Shown here: positions 1 to 6,995 of the stretch, in pieces | Layout: each line of letters begins with the position of its first letter | How positions within the stretch are numbered: the first letter of the stretch is position 1 | Assembly: GCA_964356295.1 (NCBI GenBank) | Contig: CAYHHE010000010.1 | Location: forward strand, 1-46,253 | Direction of reading: 5' to 3' | Length of the DNA stretch: 46,253 nucleotides | Source of the DNA: CAVQGZ01 sp964356295 | Lineage (GTDB): Bacteria; Actinomycetota; Actinomycetes; Jiangellales; Jiangellaceae | Notes under the pieces: model-generated | What the model saw: only the letters and a program-made list of their open reading frames with translations | Database searches by the model: none | What the model was told of the DNA's origin: nothing | Translations under genes and position numbers: made by a program

Positions 1-102
1 CCCCACCAGGGGCACCTCGGCTAACTCGAAGATGGACCCAGCCAGTTGCGATCGCGGAGGCTCCCGTGGGTGGCGCTGCAGTGGTCCGCCTACCCTCGTC
101 CC

Positions 103-183
103 GTGCGTCAGGTTGTGCGGCCGTCCGGGGCTCCGATGGCCCGTCCTGCTCGTGCAGCCGGTGCGCTGGATGGTCGCCGGTGA
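103..183 (+). CDS. possible leaderless 26-codon leader ORF
   Basis: A GTG at 103 follows a TACCCT box (91-96) by six bases, the spacing expected when the transcript starts on the GTG itself. The frame runs 26 codons and stops with TGA at 181-183, overlapping the GTG at 180 that is in frame with the following hydrolase. The peptide would be rich in Arg, Ala and Pro and matches nothing I know. It could couple translation to the hydrolase, or be coincidence in GC-rich DNA. Confidence 0.2.
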   Translation: MRQVVRPSGAPMARPARAAGALDGRR

Positions 184-188
184 CACAG

Positions 189-1085
189 ATGCGGTCCCAC
201 TGGGTCGACCTCGACGGCGCGACCCACTGGCTCGAGGTGGACGGGCCCGCAGATGCCCCGCCGATCGTGGCCGTCCACGGGCTCGGTGGCTCGCACGCGA
301 AGTGGCTTGCGCTGGCGCCACTGCTGGCGCCGGACTACCGGATCTACGCCATCGACCTGGCAGGTCACGGGCACACCCATCCCGACCATCGAGGCACCGA
401 CGTGACGGCGAACAGGGGCCTTCTCGATGCGTTCCTGGCCGAGGTGGTCGGCGAGCCGGCCACGCTGCTGGGCAACTCGATGGGTGGGCTCATCGCCCTG
501 CTCCAGGCTGCGGCGCGCCCGGACACCGTCCGCGACCTCGTCCTCATCGGCCCAGCTCTCCCGCTGGCCGGCCACCGGATGCCCGAGCCGCTGGTTGCGC
601 TCGGTGTGGCCGCCACCGGCGTCCCCCGGCTCGGGGCGTGGCTGGTCCGGCACCGCCGCACGACGCTGTCACCGCAGACGCAGGTACGCGAGATGCTCGA
701 GCTGTGCTGCGTGGACCCCGGCCGCGTCCCCGCTGATGTCGTCGACCGGATGGTGACGATGGTGCGGGAGCGAGGCGACGTCGACGGTCTGGAGGTGGGT
801 CTCGAACGAGCCGCCCGCTCGACCGTTAGCAGTGTGCTGAACCGGCGGCGCTACGACGCGGTGCTGAACCGGGTCCAGGCCCCCGCCCTGGTGCTGCACG
901 GGGAGGCCGATCGCCTCGTCCCGGTCGAGTCCTCTCGGCGTGTCGTCGCGAACCGGCCGGACTGGACCTTGGTCACCCGGCCCGACCTCGGCCACGTCCC
1001 GCAGCTGGAGGACCCGCAGTGGACCGCGGACGCGATCCGCGCCTGGCACGCTGCCCAACGCCCCGCCTCACCCTCGCGATCTTGA
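189..1085 (+). CDS. alpha/beta hydrolase
   Basis: A 298-residue single-domain alpha/beta hydrolase of unknown substrate, probably cytosolic because no signal peptide or membrane segment is seen. The oxyanion segment VHGLGG, the nucleophile elbow GNSMGG, the acid region LHGEADRLVP and the catalytic histidine in LGHVPQLEDP appear in the expected order. The ATG at 189 is preferred because homologous sequence begins near it; a GTG at 180 is also in frame, and a longer reading from 66 adds only low-complexity residues. The gene converges on the hydrogenase operon. Its last three codons and TGA (CGA-TCT-TGA) lie inside a copy of a repeated 12-mer (1076-1087), so the extreme C-terminus may be repeat-derived. 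Substrate cannot be assigned from sequence. Confidence 0.88.
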   Translation: MRSHWVDLDGATHWLEVDGPADAPPIVAVHGLGGSHAKWLALAPLLAPDYRIYAIDLAGHGHTHPDHRGTDVTANRGLLDAFLAEVVGEPATLLGNSMGGLIALLQAAARPDTVRDLVLIGPALPLAGHRMPEPLVALGVAATGVPRLGAWLVRHRRTTLSPQTQVREMLELCCVDPGRVPADVVDRMVTMVRERGDVDGLEVGLERAARSTVSSVLNRRRYDAVLNRVQAPALVLHGEADRLVPVESSRRVVANRPDWTLVTRPDLGHVPQLEDPQWTADAIRAWHAAQRPASPSRS

Positions 1086-1216
1086 CGAAAGCGCCGATGG
1101 AAGGCCCCCGAGTCGACCGAAGCGTCAAGATCGCGCCCGCGGAAGACCCCGAGTCGACCGAAGCGTCAAGATCGCGCCCGAAGAGGCCCCGAAGTCGGCC
1201 GGAGCGTCAAGATCGC
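1076..1216. repeat. tandem and inverted copies of GCGATCTTGACG
   Basis: GCGATCTTGACG lies at 1076-1087. Its exact reverse complement recurs at 1123-1134, 1164-1175 and 1205-1216, spaced 41 bases apart within a repeating unit of about 41 bases that starts GAGTCGACCGAAG in the first two copies and is diverged in the third. The left copy and any right copy can pair as a 12-bp stem, so the block may act as a bidirectional terminator. The left copy supplies the stop codon of the hydrolase, and the last copy supplies the stop codon of the converging membrane protein. The same 12-mer occurs at 45842-45853. Confidence 0.75.
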
Positions 1217-1659
1217 GCGGGACGGGGCGCGGGGCTGGGCGCGGGACGGGGTCGGGTGTGCCGCAGCCACCACAGCCCGACCATGGGCAGGACGAGGGGG
1301 ACGTAGCCGTAGCCGCGCCCGAACCCCGACCACACCGTCTCGCGTGGGAAGGCGTCGGGTGCGGCCAGGCTGAGCGTCCCGACCACGAGGACTCCGACCA
1401 GCTCGATCAGCACCGCGGCGGTGGCAACGCGACGGGCGTCACGGGCCAGCGCCACGGTGGCGACCAGGTAGACGACCGCGGCGAACGCCGACAGCGAGAA
1501 GGCCACCGGCGCCTCGTCGAAGTCCCGGATGATCTGCGCGCTCGCGCGGGCCGTGGCCGACACCCCGAAGACCCCGTACACCACGATCAGCACCCGACCG
1601 AATCCGCGGGACGTCCGACCGCTCTGCGGTGCGGGTGGGCTCGGCTCGCTCACGCTCAC
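1207..1659 (-). CDS. small integral membrane protein, last gene of hydrogenase operon
   Basis: A 150-residue protein with about four hydrophobic segments and a short proline/serine-rich N-terminus and C-terminus. I do not recognise a named family. The GTG at 1659 is chosen because it overlaps the TGA of the preceding gene by four bases (GTGA), indicating translational coupling. Longer readings add Arg/Pro/Gly-rich sequence typical of a shadow frame. It is the last gene of the hydrogenase transcription unit, but nothing in the protein itself (no heme-ligand histidine pairs, no cysteine clusters) shows a role in hydrogen metabolism. Its final codons and stop fall in the repeat block at 1205-1216. 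Confidence 0.75.
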   Translation of the reverse strand: MSVSEPSPPAPQSGRTSRGFGRVLIVVYGVFGVSATARASAQIIRDFDEAPVAFSLSAFAAVVYLVATVALARDARRVATAAVLIELVGVLVVGTLSLAAPDAFPRETVWSGFGRGYGYVPLVLPMVGLWWLRHTRPRPAPSPAPRPARS

Positions 1660-2018
1660 ACCCCCGCCCAGATCTGGTCCAGGCGCAGCACGAGGACGGC
1701 CACGACCAGGCTGGCGACCGCCAGGGCGACCAGGGTCCAGCGGCTGGGCTCGCCCAGCCCCCACAGCAGCGTCACCGGCAGCGCCAGCACGGTGAAGACC
1801 AGGTAGGCGACGAAGACCCCGGCCGAGCCCTTGATCTGGTCACCCTGGACGAGCAGCACCACAGCGATGACCGCCTGGACCAGCAGCAGCAGCTCCACCG
1901 CGGCGACCACCGCTAGATGCCACCACAGCGGGTCCTTCCCTCGCGCCCCCTCGATCCCCAGCACGACGGCGGCGATCAGACACGCCACCTCCAGAACGGT
2001 GACCAGGCCGTCGACCAC
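1656..2018 (-). CDS. small integral membrane protein in hydrogenase operon
   Basis: A 120-residue, almost wholly hydrophobic protein with about four transmembrane segments. The conspicuous loop residues are GKDPLWWH near residue 27 and QGDQIKG near 58. No family name can be given. It starts with GTG 33 bases after the hydrogenase maturation endopeptidase and overlaps the next membrane-protein gene by four bases, so the two are probably made together, perhaps as a complex. It could be an accessory membrane subunit of the hydrogenase or an unrelated passenger; I cannot tell which. Confidence 0.75.
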   Translation of the reverse strand: MVDGLVTVLEVACLIAAVVLGIEGARGKDPLWWHLAVVAAVELLLLVQAVIAVVLLVQGDQIKGSAGVFVAYLVFTVLALPVTLLWGLGEPSRWTLVALAVASLVVAVLVLRLDQIWAGV

Positions 2019-2051
2019 GAACGGTGACCGTACCGCCCCACTGCTCCCGCC

Positions 2052-2525
2052 TCACACGCAGGTGTGACCCCAGGCCGCCAGGATGCTGCGGGCCTCCCGC
2101 ACCGCCTTGGGGACGGCGGCCGCGACAGGCTCGGTCAGGTCCAGGCACGGCCCGTGCGTGGACGCCGGCTCGACACCGACGACCTCCAGCTCGGACGGGA
2201 CCGCTCCGATCAGCTCGGCTGCCGCCAGCACCTCACGCAGGTCGATCTGGTGCGGCGAGAGCGGGTAGGAGTACAGCCGGGGGACGTCCTGCCCAGTACC
2301 CCGGACCACCGCCCCCGCCTCGTGGCCGGCGCGGACCGCGTCGAGTACGAGCACCCGGTTGCAGTCCGCGATCACCGGCAGCAGCGACAGCCCCCACGTC
2401 CCGCCGTCGACCAGCTCGACCCCGTCGTCCCACGTCCCGGACTCGCGCAGGGCCTCCAGCAGCACCAGGCCGACCCCGTCGTCGGACAGCAGCGGGTTGC
2501 CCAGGCCCAGGACGAGAGTGCTCAC
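2052..2525 (-). CDS. hyaD: [NiFe] hydrogenase maturation endopeptidase (HyaD/HupD type, M52)
   Basis: Cleaves the short C-terminal peptide from the hydrogenase large subunit after nickel insertion, locking the active site. The 157-residue length fits peptidase family M52. The N-terminal VLGLGNPLLSDDGVG carries the first conserved acidic Ni-binding position, LVLDAVRAG near residue 77 carries the second, and SPHQIDL near residue 90 carries the metal-binding His. The GTG at 2525 overlaps the cytochrome b stop by four bases. The neighbouring large subunit has the expected uncleaved tail of 15 residues after its last metal-binding motif, so enzyme and substrate are encoded together. Function is confident from family and context. 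Confidence 0.93.
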   Translation of the reverse strand: MSTLVLGLGNPLLSDDGVGLVLLEALRESGTWDDGVELVDGGTWGLSLLPVIADCNRVLVLDAVRAGHEAGAVVRGTGQDVPRLYSYPLSPHQIDLREVLAAAELIGAVPSELEVVGVEPASTHGPCLDLTEPVAAAVPKAVREARSILAAWGHTCV

Positions 2526-3763
2526 CGCTGCGCGTCACCCATGGAGCCGGGTTCCGGCGGGCCCTGGACAGGTGCGTTCCCGCCGTGCGGGTCGGGCCAG
2601 TCCTCGAAGACGGCCCCGCGGCGCACCCAGCGTCCGCCGCTGACCATCGAGGAGATCGCCCCCATCCGCTCCACGCTGTCTGCTCGCACGGACAGGTACA
2701 CGTGGGCCGGGATGAAGACGATCAAGCCCCACATGATCATGTAGTGCAGCAGCCTGACCTGCTGAGAACCGAGCAGCTCGTTGATCCAGCCGAACAGGTT
2801 GAGGAACCACTGCTCGGGGTTGTACAGGCTCCACAGGGCGAACCCGGTGAGGATCTGCAGGATCAGGATGAGGTAGACGCTGGTGTAGGTCAGCTGCTGA
2901 AGCGGGTTGTGCCCGAAGTAGACCGGTGGCTCCCTGCGGAGGAACAGGTAGTGCTGCACAGTCTTCCAGCCGTTGCTGAGGTCGCGCCGGTTCTTGAACG
3001 GGATGAGCGCCTTCCACCGGTCGTAGGAGATCTTGCTCACCGACAGGTCGTAGGCGCGTACCAGCAAGACCAGGCACAGCACGACGGCTGCGATGTAGTG
3101 CACCAGCCGGACGTAGCCGATGAAGAACCCGGTCGGTGGGTCGGTGTAGCCGGCAGGGATCCATTGCGGCTGCGCCAGCAGGTACCCGGTGACGGTGAGC
3201 ACGACGATGGCTGCCACCCAGCTCCAGTGGCAGATCCGCAGCGTCACGTCCCACACCGAGTGGTAGTCGAACGGCCGGCCGCCGGTCCTGCGTCCCGGCT
3301 CGGTCCAGCCGCGCACCGGCACGTAGCCGGCGAGCGTCCACGGGCCGTCGTCCTTGCGGTACGCCACCCCCAGCGGGCGGTAGGCACCCAGGGTCAGTCG
3401 TGCCGACTCCGATATCGCGCGCATGTGGGTGCCGGTGCCTGGGTGGACGAGCTTCTCCACCAGGGCCCGCGGGTCGCCGCGGGCGATCTCCCAGCGGCTT
3501 CCCTCGGCGGTGAGCTCGGTCTCGCTCCACGGGCGTTCCGGCGTCGGCGGCCGGTACTCCTCGACCTCGCTGGGACGTGCCATGGAGCCGCGCAGCGACG
3601 CGTCGGCGACCAGTGCACGCTCCACGACGTTGCCCTCACCGGGCGGGGACGCGTAAGCGGCCAGTCGCAACACCTCCTCCGGCGCGGTCTCACCGAAGCC
3701 GACCGGCTGGCCGATCTCGATCTCCGTCGCCTCGGGCGTGACCAGCGGTTCGTGTGTGGTCAT
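2522..3763 (-). CDS. hyaC: hydrogenase cytochrome b subunit with long N-terminal extension
   Basis: Takes electrons from the hydrogenase small subunit into the membrane quinone pool through b-type hemes. Residues from about 168 form the cytochrome b561-type Ni/Fe-hydrogenase domain, with membrane segments near 178-197, 219-237, 293-312 and 338-357. Candidate heme-ligand histidines are His179 (RICHW), His222 (RLVHY), His340 (LLHY) and His354 (PAHVY). Family members usually begin close to the first helix, at about 230 residues in total. Here 413 residues include a hydrophilic extension of about 165 residues that I cannot assign to a family; it has no cysteine cluster and no signal peptide. The gene follows the large subunit by 16 bases and overlaps the endopeptidase gene by four. 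Confidence 0.92.
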   Translation of the reverse strand: MTTHEPLVTPEATEIEIGQPVGFGETAPEEVLRLAAYASPPGEGNVVERALVADASLRGSMARPSEVEEYRPPTPERPWSETELTAEGSRWEIARGDPRALVEKLVHPGTGTHMRAISESARLTLGAYRPLGVAYRKDDGPWTLAGYVPVRGWTEPGRRTGGRPFDYHSVWDVTLRICHWSWVAAIVVLTVTGYLLAQPQWIPAGYTDPPTGFFIGYVRLVHYIAAVVLCLVLLVRAYDLSVSKISYDRWKALIPFKNRRDLSNGWKTVQHYLFLRREPPVYFGHNPLQQLTYTSVYLILILQILTGFALWSLYNPEQWFLNLFGWINELLGSQQVRLLHYMIMWGLIVFIPAHVYLSVRADSVERMGAISSMVSGGRWVRRGAVFEDWPDPHGGNAPVQGPPEPGSMGDAQR

Positions 3764-3779
3764 CGGTGGCCCCCGTTCC

Positions 3780-5489
3780 TCACTGGACCTTCGCCCAGGC
3801 GACTTCGTTGCCGGTCACGTCCAGCACATGGATGCCGCAGGACTGGCACGGGTCGAACGAGTGGATCGTGCGCAGCGGCTCCAGCGGCTGCTCAGGGCGC
3901 ACCAACGGATGCGGCACGAGCGCCTCCTCGTACGGCCCGCGCTCACCGAGGGCTCGCCCACTGCTGTTCCAGGTGCTCGGCACCACGCACTGGTAGTTGG
4001 ACACCTTCCCATCGGTGATACGCACCCAGTGCGACAGGTTGCCGCGAGCCACCTCGGCGTAGCCGACGCCCTTGGACTCTGCCGGCCAGGTGGACTTCTC
4101 CCACTTGTCCGGGTTGAAGGTCGCCACGTCGCCGGCCTTGATGCCCTGCACGAGCCGGTCGAAGACCCGCTGCAGCTCGCGCGCCATCTGCACCGCCTCC
4201 ACCGCGCGGCACAGGATGCGTCCAGCGGTCGAGTTGAGCTGCTCGGGCGAGGCACCCAGCTGACGCAGCAGCGGCTCGACGTCGTCCACGGTTTCGGGGT
4301 CTCCCTGGATGTAGGCAGACAGCACCCGGGCCAGCGGCCCGACCTGCATCGGGCGCCCGTCGTAGCGCGGCGCCTTGGACCAGGTGTACTTGTCGTTGTC
4401 GGCCAGCCATTCGTACGGCGGCTTGGGTCCGGTGTAGTCGGGGATCGTCTCGCCGACCCACGGCTGGAGCCCGGCCTCGCTGTCCTCGGAGTAGCGGTAC
4501 CAGCCCGAGGTCACGTACTCGAGAAGCTTGTCCTGGTCGAAGTCGACAACCTCGAGCTTGCCGTCCAGGATCACGCCGGGCCTGAACCCGTCGGGTGGGC
4601 TGGGCTCGCCCGCGCAGGAGTAGCCGCCCTTGCCGAGTGCCAGGAAGGACGGGCTGGACCGTCCGATGTCCAGGTAGTCGGCGTAGGCGCCGAGGATGGC
4701 GACGACGTCGGGCAGATAGACGTTCTCGACGAAGTCCAGCGTCTTGGTGATCAGTCCCTGCACGGTGTTGAGCTTGACCTGGTTGATGGTGATCTCGTTG
4801 TCCATGTTGATGGCCGAGGCCATCCCGCCGACCAGGAAGTTCGGGTGCGGGTTCTTTCCGCCGAAGATCGTGTTGATGCGGATGATGTCCCGTTGCCAGG
4901 CCAGCGCGTCCAGGTAGTGCGACACCCCGATGAGGTCGATCTCGGCAGGCAACCGGTAGTCCGGGTGGTCCCAGTAGCCGTTGGTGAAGATGGACAGCTG
5001 CCCGCTGTCGAGCAGGGCCGAGACCTGGTCCTGGACTGCCTGGAACCGGTTGAGGCTGTTGAGTGCATACTTCGGCTCCAGCTCGGCGGCGGCCGCCGCC
5101 GCCGCGGCCACGTCGGCGTTCGGGACGTTGGCGACGTTGACGAAGTCCAGGGCGTGCAGGTGGTAGAAGTGGATCACGTGGTCCTGAACCATCTGGCTGC
5201 CCAGCACCAGGTAACGGATCAGGTCCGCGGCCTTCGGGACGGGGTAGTCCAGCGCGTCCTCCACCGCGCGCACCGACGCGATGGCGTGCACCACGGTGCA
5301 CACCCCGCAGATGCGCTGGGTGAATGCCCACACGTCGCGGGGGTCGCGGTTCTGCACCACGAGCTCGACGCCCTTGAACTGGGTGGTCTGTGACCACGCC
5401 TCGGTGATCTCCTCCCCGTCGGCGAGGACTTCGATGCGCAGGTGACCCTCGATGCGGGTCACCGGGTCGATGACCACGCGCTCGCTCAC
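3780..5489 (-). CDS. hyaB: [NiFe] hydrogenase large subunit, group 1
   Basis: Holds the Ni-Fe(CN)2CO centre that splits hydrogen. The 569-residue protein has the N-terminal metal motif RICGVC (Cys61 and Cys64) and the C-terminal motif DPCQSCGIH (Cys548, Cys551, His554), followed by a 15-residue tail that the coupled HyaD peptidase should remove after His554. The opening VVIDPVTRIEGH is typical of group 1 respiratory uptake enzymes. The GTG start at 5489 has a strong ribosome site (GGAGGGTGACC just upstream) and overlaps the small-subunit stop by four bases. It has no export signal of its own and would be carried across the membrane with the Tat-bearing small subunit. The hypABCDEF genes needed to build the cofactor are not in the window. 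Confidence 0.97.
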   Translation of the reverse strand: MSERVVIDPVTRIEGHLRIEVLADGEEITEAWSQTTQFKGVELVVQNRDPRDVWAFTQRICGVCTVVHAIASVRAVEDALDYPVPKAADLIRYLVLGSQMVQDHVIHFYHLHALDFVNVANVPNADVAAAAAAAAELEPKYALNSLNRFQAVQDQVSALLDSGQLSIFTNGYWDHPDYRLPAEIDLIGVSHYLDALAWQRDIIRINTIFGGKNPHPNFLVGGMASAINMDNEITINQVKLNTVQGLITKTLDFVENVYLPDVVAILGAYADYLDIGRSSPSFLALGKGGYSCAGEPSPPDGFRPGVILDGKLEVVDFDQDKLLEYVTSGWYRYSEDSEAGLQPWVGETIPDYTGPKPPYEWLADNDKYTWSKAPRYDGRPMQVGPLARVLSAYIQGDPETVDDVEPLLRQLGASPEQLNSTAGRILCRAVEAVQMARELQRVFDRLVQGIKAGDVATFNPDKWEKSTWPAESKGVGYAEVARGNLSHWVRITDGKVSNYQCVVPSTWNSSGRALGERGPYEEALVPHPLVRPEQPLEPLRTIHSFDPCQSCGIHVLDVTGNEVAWAKVQ

Positions 5490-6778
5490 TGGTCACCCTC
5501 CTTCGTGGGAGTGTCGGGTCCGGACGATGGGTTCGGCGGTGCGGCGGAGGGTGACCCGGGTGGAGCCCCGGACGTGGGTCCCGTCTCCCCGGCCGAGTCC
5601 AGCGGACGCTCCTTGGTCGGCAGGTCGCCGACCAGCGGGAGGTACACGTGCTCGGCCGCCTTGGACGCGCGGCGCTCGTTGATGGCGGTCACCCCCGCGT
5701 GCGCGGCCACGCCGACCCCGACGGCGGCCAGCCCGACCAGGCCCACCGTGGTCGCGTCTGCCTCGACTCCGGTGCCGGGAACGCCCAGGTTCGGCAGCAC
5801 CTCGTAGAACGGGGTGAAGCGGTCGTAGAAGCCGACCTCGGTGCACCCGATGCAGGGGTGGCCCGCGCCGATGGGCCAGTCCTGGGCCAGGTTCCACCGG
5901 ATGATCGGGCAGGGCGCGAACGTGTTCGGCCCGCGGCATCCGACCTCATACAGGCAGTAGCCGTTGCGGGCGGCCGCGTCGTCGAAGGTCCTCACGAACT
6001 GGCCGGCGTCGTAGCGTCCCCGCTTCGGGCAGAAGTCGTGGATCCGCTCGGAGTAGGCGAACAGCGGCCGCCCCTGACCGTCCACCGGTGGAGGTGCCCC
6101 ATTCGCCAGCGTGTAGACCAGTGACGCAGTGATCACCTCGGGGACCGGCGGGCAGCCGGCGATGTTGACCACCGGCTTGTCGGTGATGATCGCGTCCACC
6201 CCCACCGCCCCGGTGGGGTTGGGCCTGGATGCCTGGACGCAGCCCCAGTGCGCGCAGGCACCCACGGCGAAGATGGCGGTGGCGTTCTCTGCCGACTCGC
6301 GCAGGATCGACTCACCCGAGCGTCCCGCGATCGTCAGGTACGCACCGTCCTCGGCCAGCGGGATGGAGCCGTTGACCACCAGGATGTGGTCTTGCTCGTT
6401 GGCCGCGGCCAACGCCTCGTCGGCAGCGGTACCGGCCGCTGCCATGATCAGCTCGTTGTACTCCATGGAGACCAGGTTCAGGATCAGCTCCTCGACCGTG
6501 GTGTCGCCGGAGCGCAGCACGCTCTCCATGCAGCCGGTGCACTCCTGCAGCTGCAGCCAGACCAGGACCGGCTTGGTCATGCTCTCCAGGGTCTGCGCGA
6601 TGACCTGCGCGCTCGGCGCCGCGGACGCACGTCCTGCCGCAAGCGGACCGGCCGCCAGCACGCCGGCGACCGCCCCGCAGAACTCCAGGAACCGTCGTCG
6701 GGACACTCCCCGCCGCTCCAGGTGCTCTCCCAGCGTCTCCTGTCCCTCGACCCATAGGTCGCCGTCCGGAATGATCAC
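5486..6778 (-). CDS. hyaA: [NiFe] hydrogenase small subunit, Tat-exported and membrane-anchored
   Basis: Carries the iron-sulfur relay from the active site to cytochrome b. The Tat signal SRRRFLEFCG starts near residue 26. Proximal cluster ligands are Cys80, Cys83, Cys175 and Cys209. Distal ligands are His247, Cys250, Cys275 and Cys281. Medial ligands are Cys290, Cys309 and Cys312. Cys180 is an additional cysteine at the position of one of the two supernumerary cysteines of oxygen-tolerant enzymes, whereas the other position is Gly82. A hydrophobic segment near 333-350 would anchor the protein, followed by an unusual Pro/Gly/Ser-rich tail of about 75 residues. The GTG at 6778 follows GAGGGAGG. 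It is the first gene of the operon. Confidence 0.96.
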   Translation of the reverse strand: MIIPDGDLWVEGQETLGEHLERRGVSRRRFLEFCGAVAGVLAAGPLAAGRASAAPSAQVIAQTLESMTKPVLVWLQLQECTGCMESVLRSGDTTVEELILNLVSMEYNELIMAAAGTAADEALAAANEQDHILVVNGSIPLAEDGAYLTIAGRSGESILRESAENATAIFAVGACAHWGCVQASRPNPTGAVGVDAIITDKPVVNIAGCPPVPEVITASLVYTLANGAPPPVDGQGRPLFAYSERIHDFCPKRGRYDAGQFVRTFDDAAARNGYCLYEVGCRGPNTFAPCPIIRWNLAQDWPIGAGHPCIGCTEVGFYDRFTPFYEVLPNLGVPGTGVEADATTVGLVGLAAVGVGVAAHAGVTAINERRASKAAEHVYLPLVGDLPTKERPLDSAGETGPTSGAPPGSPSAAPPNPSSGPDTPTKEGDQ

Positions 6779-6834
6779 AGCGCCTCCCTCGTCACCCTGA
6801 CCGCCACCCTGGGGGAGCGGCGCGCTCGTCCCAT

Positions 6835-6848
6835 GGGTCCAAGGTCCC
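6835..6848. promoter_or_regulatory. DosR/DevR-like inverted repeat upstream of hydrogenase operon
   Basis: GGGTCCAAGGTCCC resembles the core of the mycobacterial DosR box (GGGAC, four bases, GTCCC) with one mismatch in one arm. It is centred about 63 bases before the hydrogenase start codon and lies in the 217-base divergent gap shared with the DsbA-like gene. DosR control of hydrogenases is known in mycobacteria. No dosR gene is seen here, and a 14-base match with one mismatch can arise by chance in GC-rich DNA. I see no other distinct element in this gap. Confidence 0.3.
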
Positions 6849-6995
6849 GCGACACCCGGGAATCACCTCCCGTGCCACGCCGTGAGAGCCGTTCGTCGGT
6901 GAAGATCGACCGCTCGTCCCGCGGGGTGGGCGGGCCCGTCCGGCGCCTCCCCGTACTCTGAGCGGGTCCGCATCGACGTGACGGAGGTAGCGACG

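Noticed and set aside
1..90. Possible minus-strand gene start running off the left edge
   Set aside because: A GTG near position 20 on the minus strand is too close to the edge to judge; no ribosome site or protein evidence.
1103..1220. The 41-base repeats as a CRISPR array
   Set aside because: Only three imperfect copies, with spacers of a few bases and no cas genes.
2024..4018. Long open plus-strand frame of 664 codons
   Set aside because: It is antisense to the hydrogenase cytochrome b and large-subunit genes. The translation is Arg/Pro/Ala-rich with no domain.
3738..5393. Long open plus-strand frame of 551 codons
   Set aside because: Antisense to the hydrogenase large subunit; composition typical of a shadow in GC-rich DNA.
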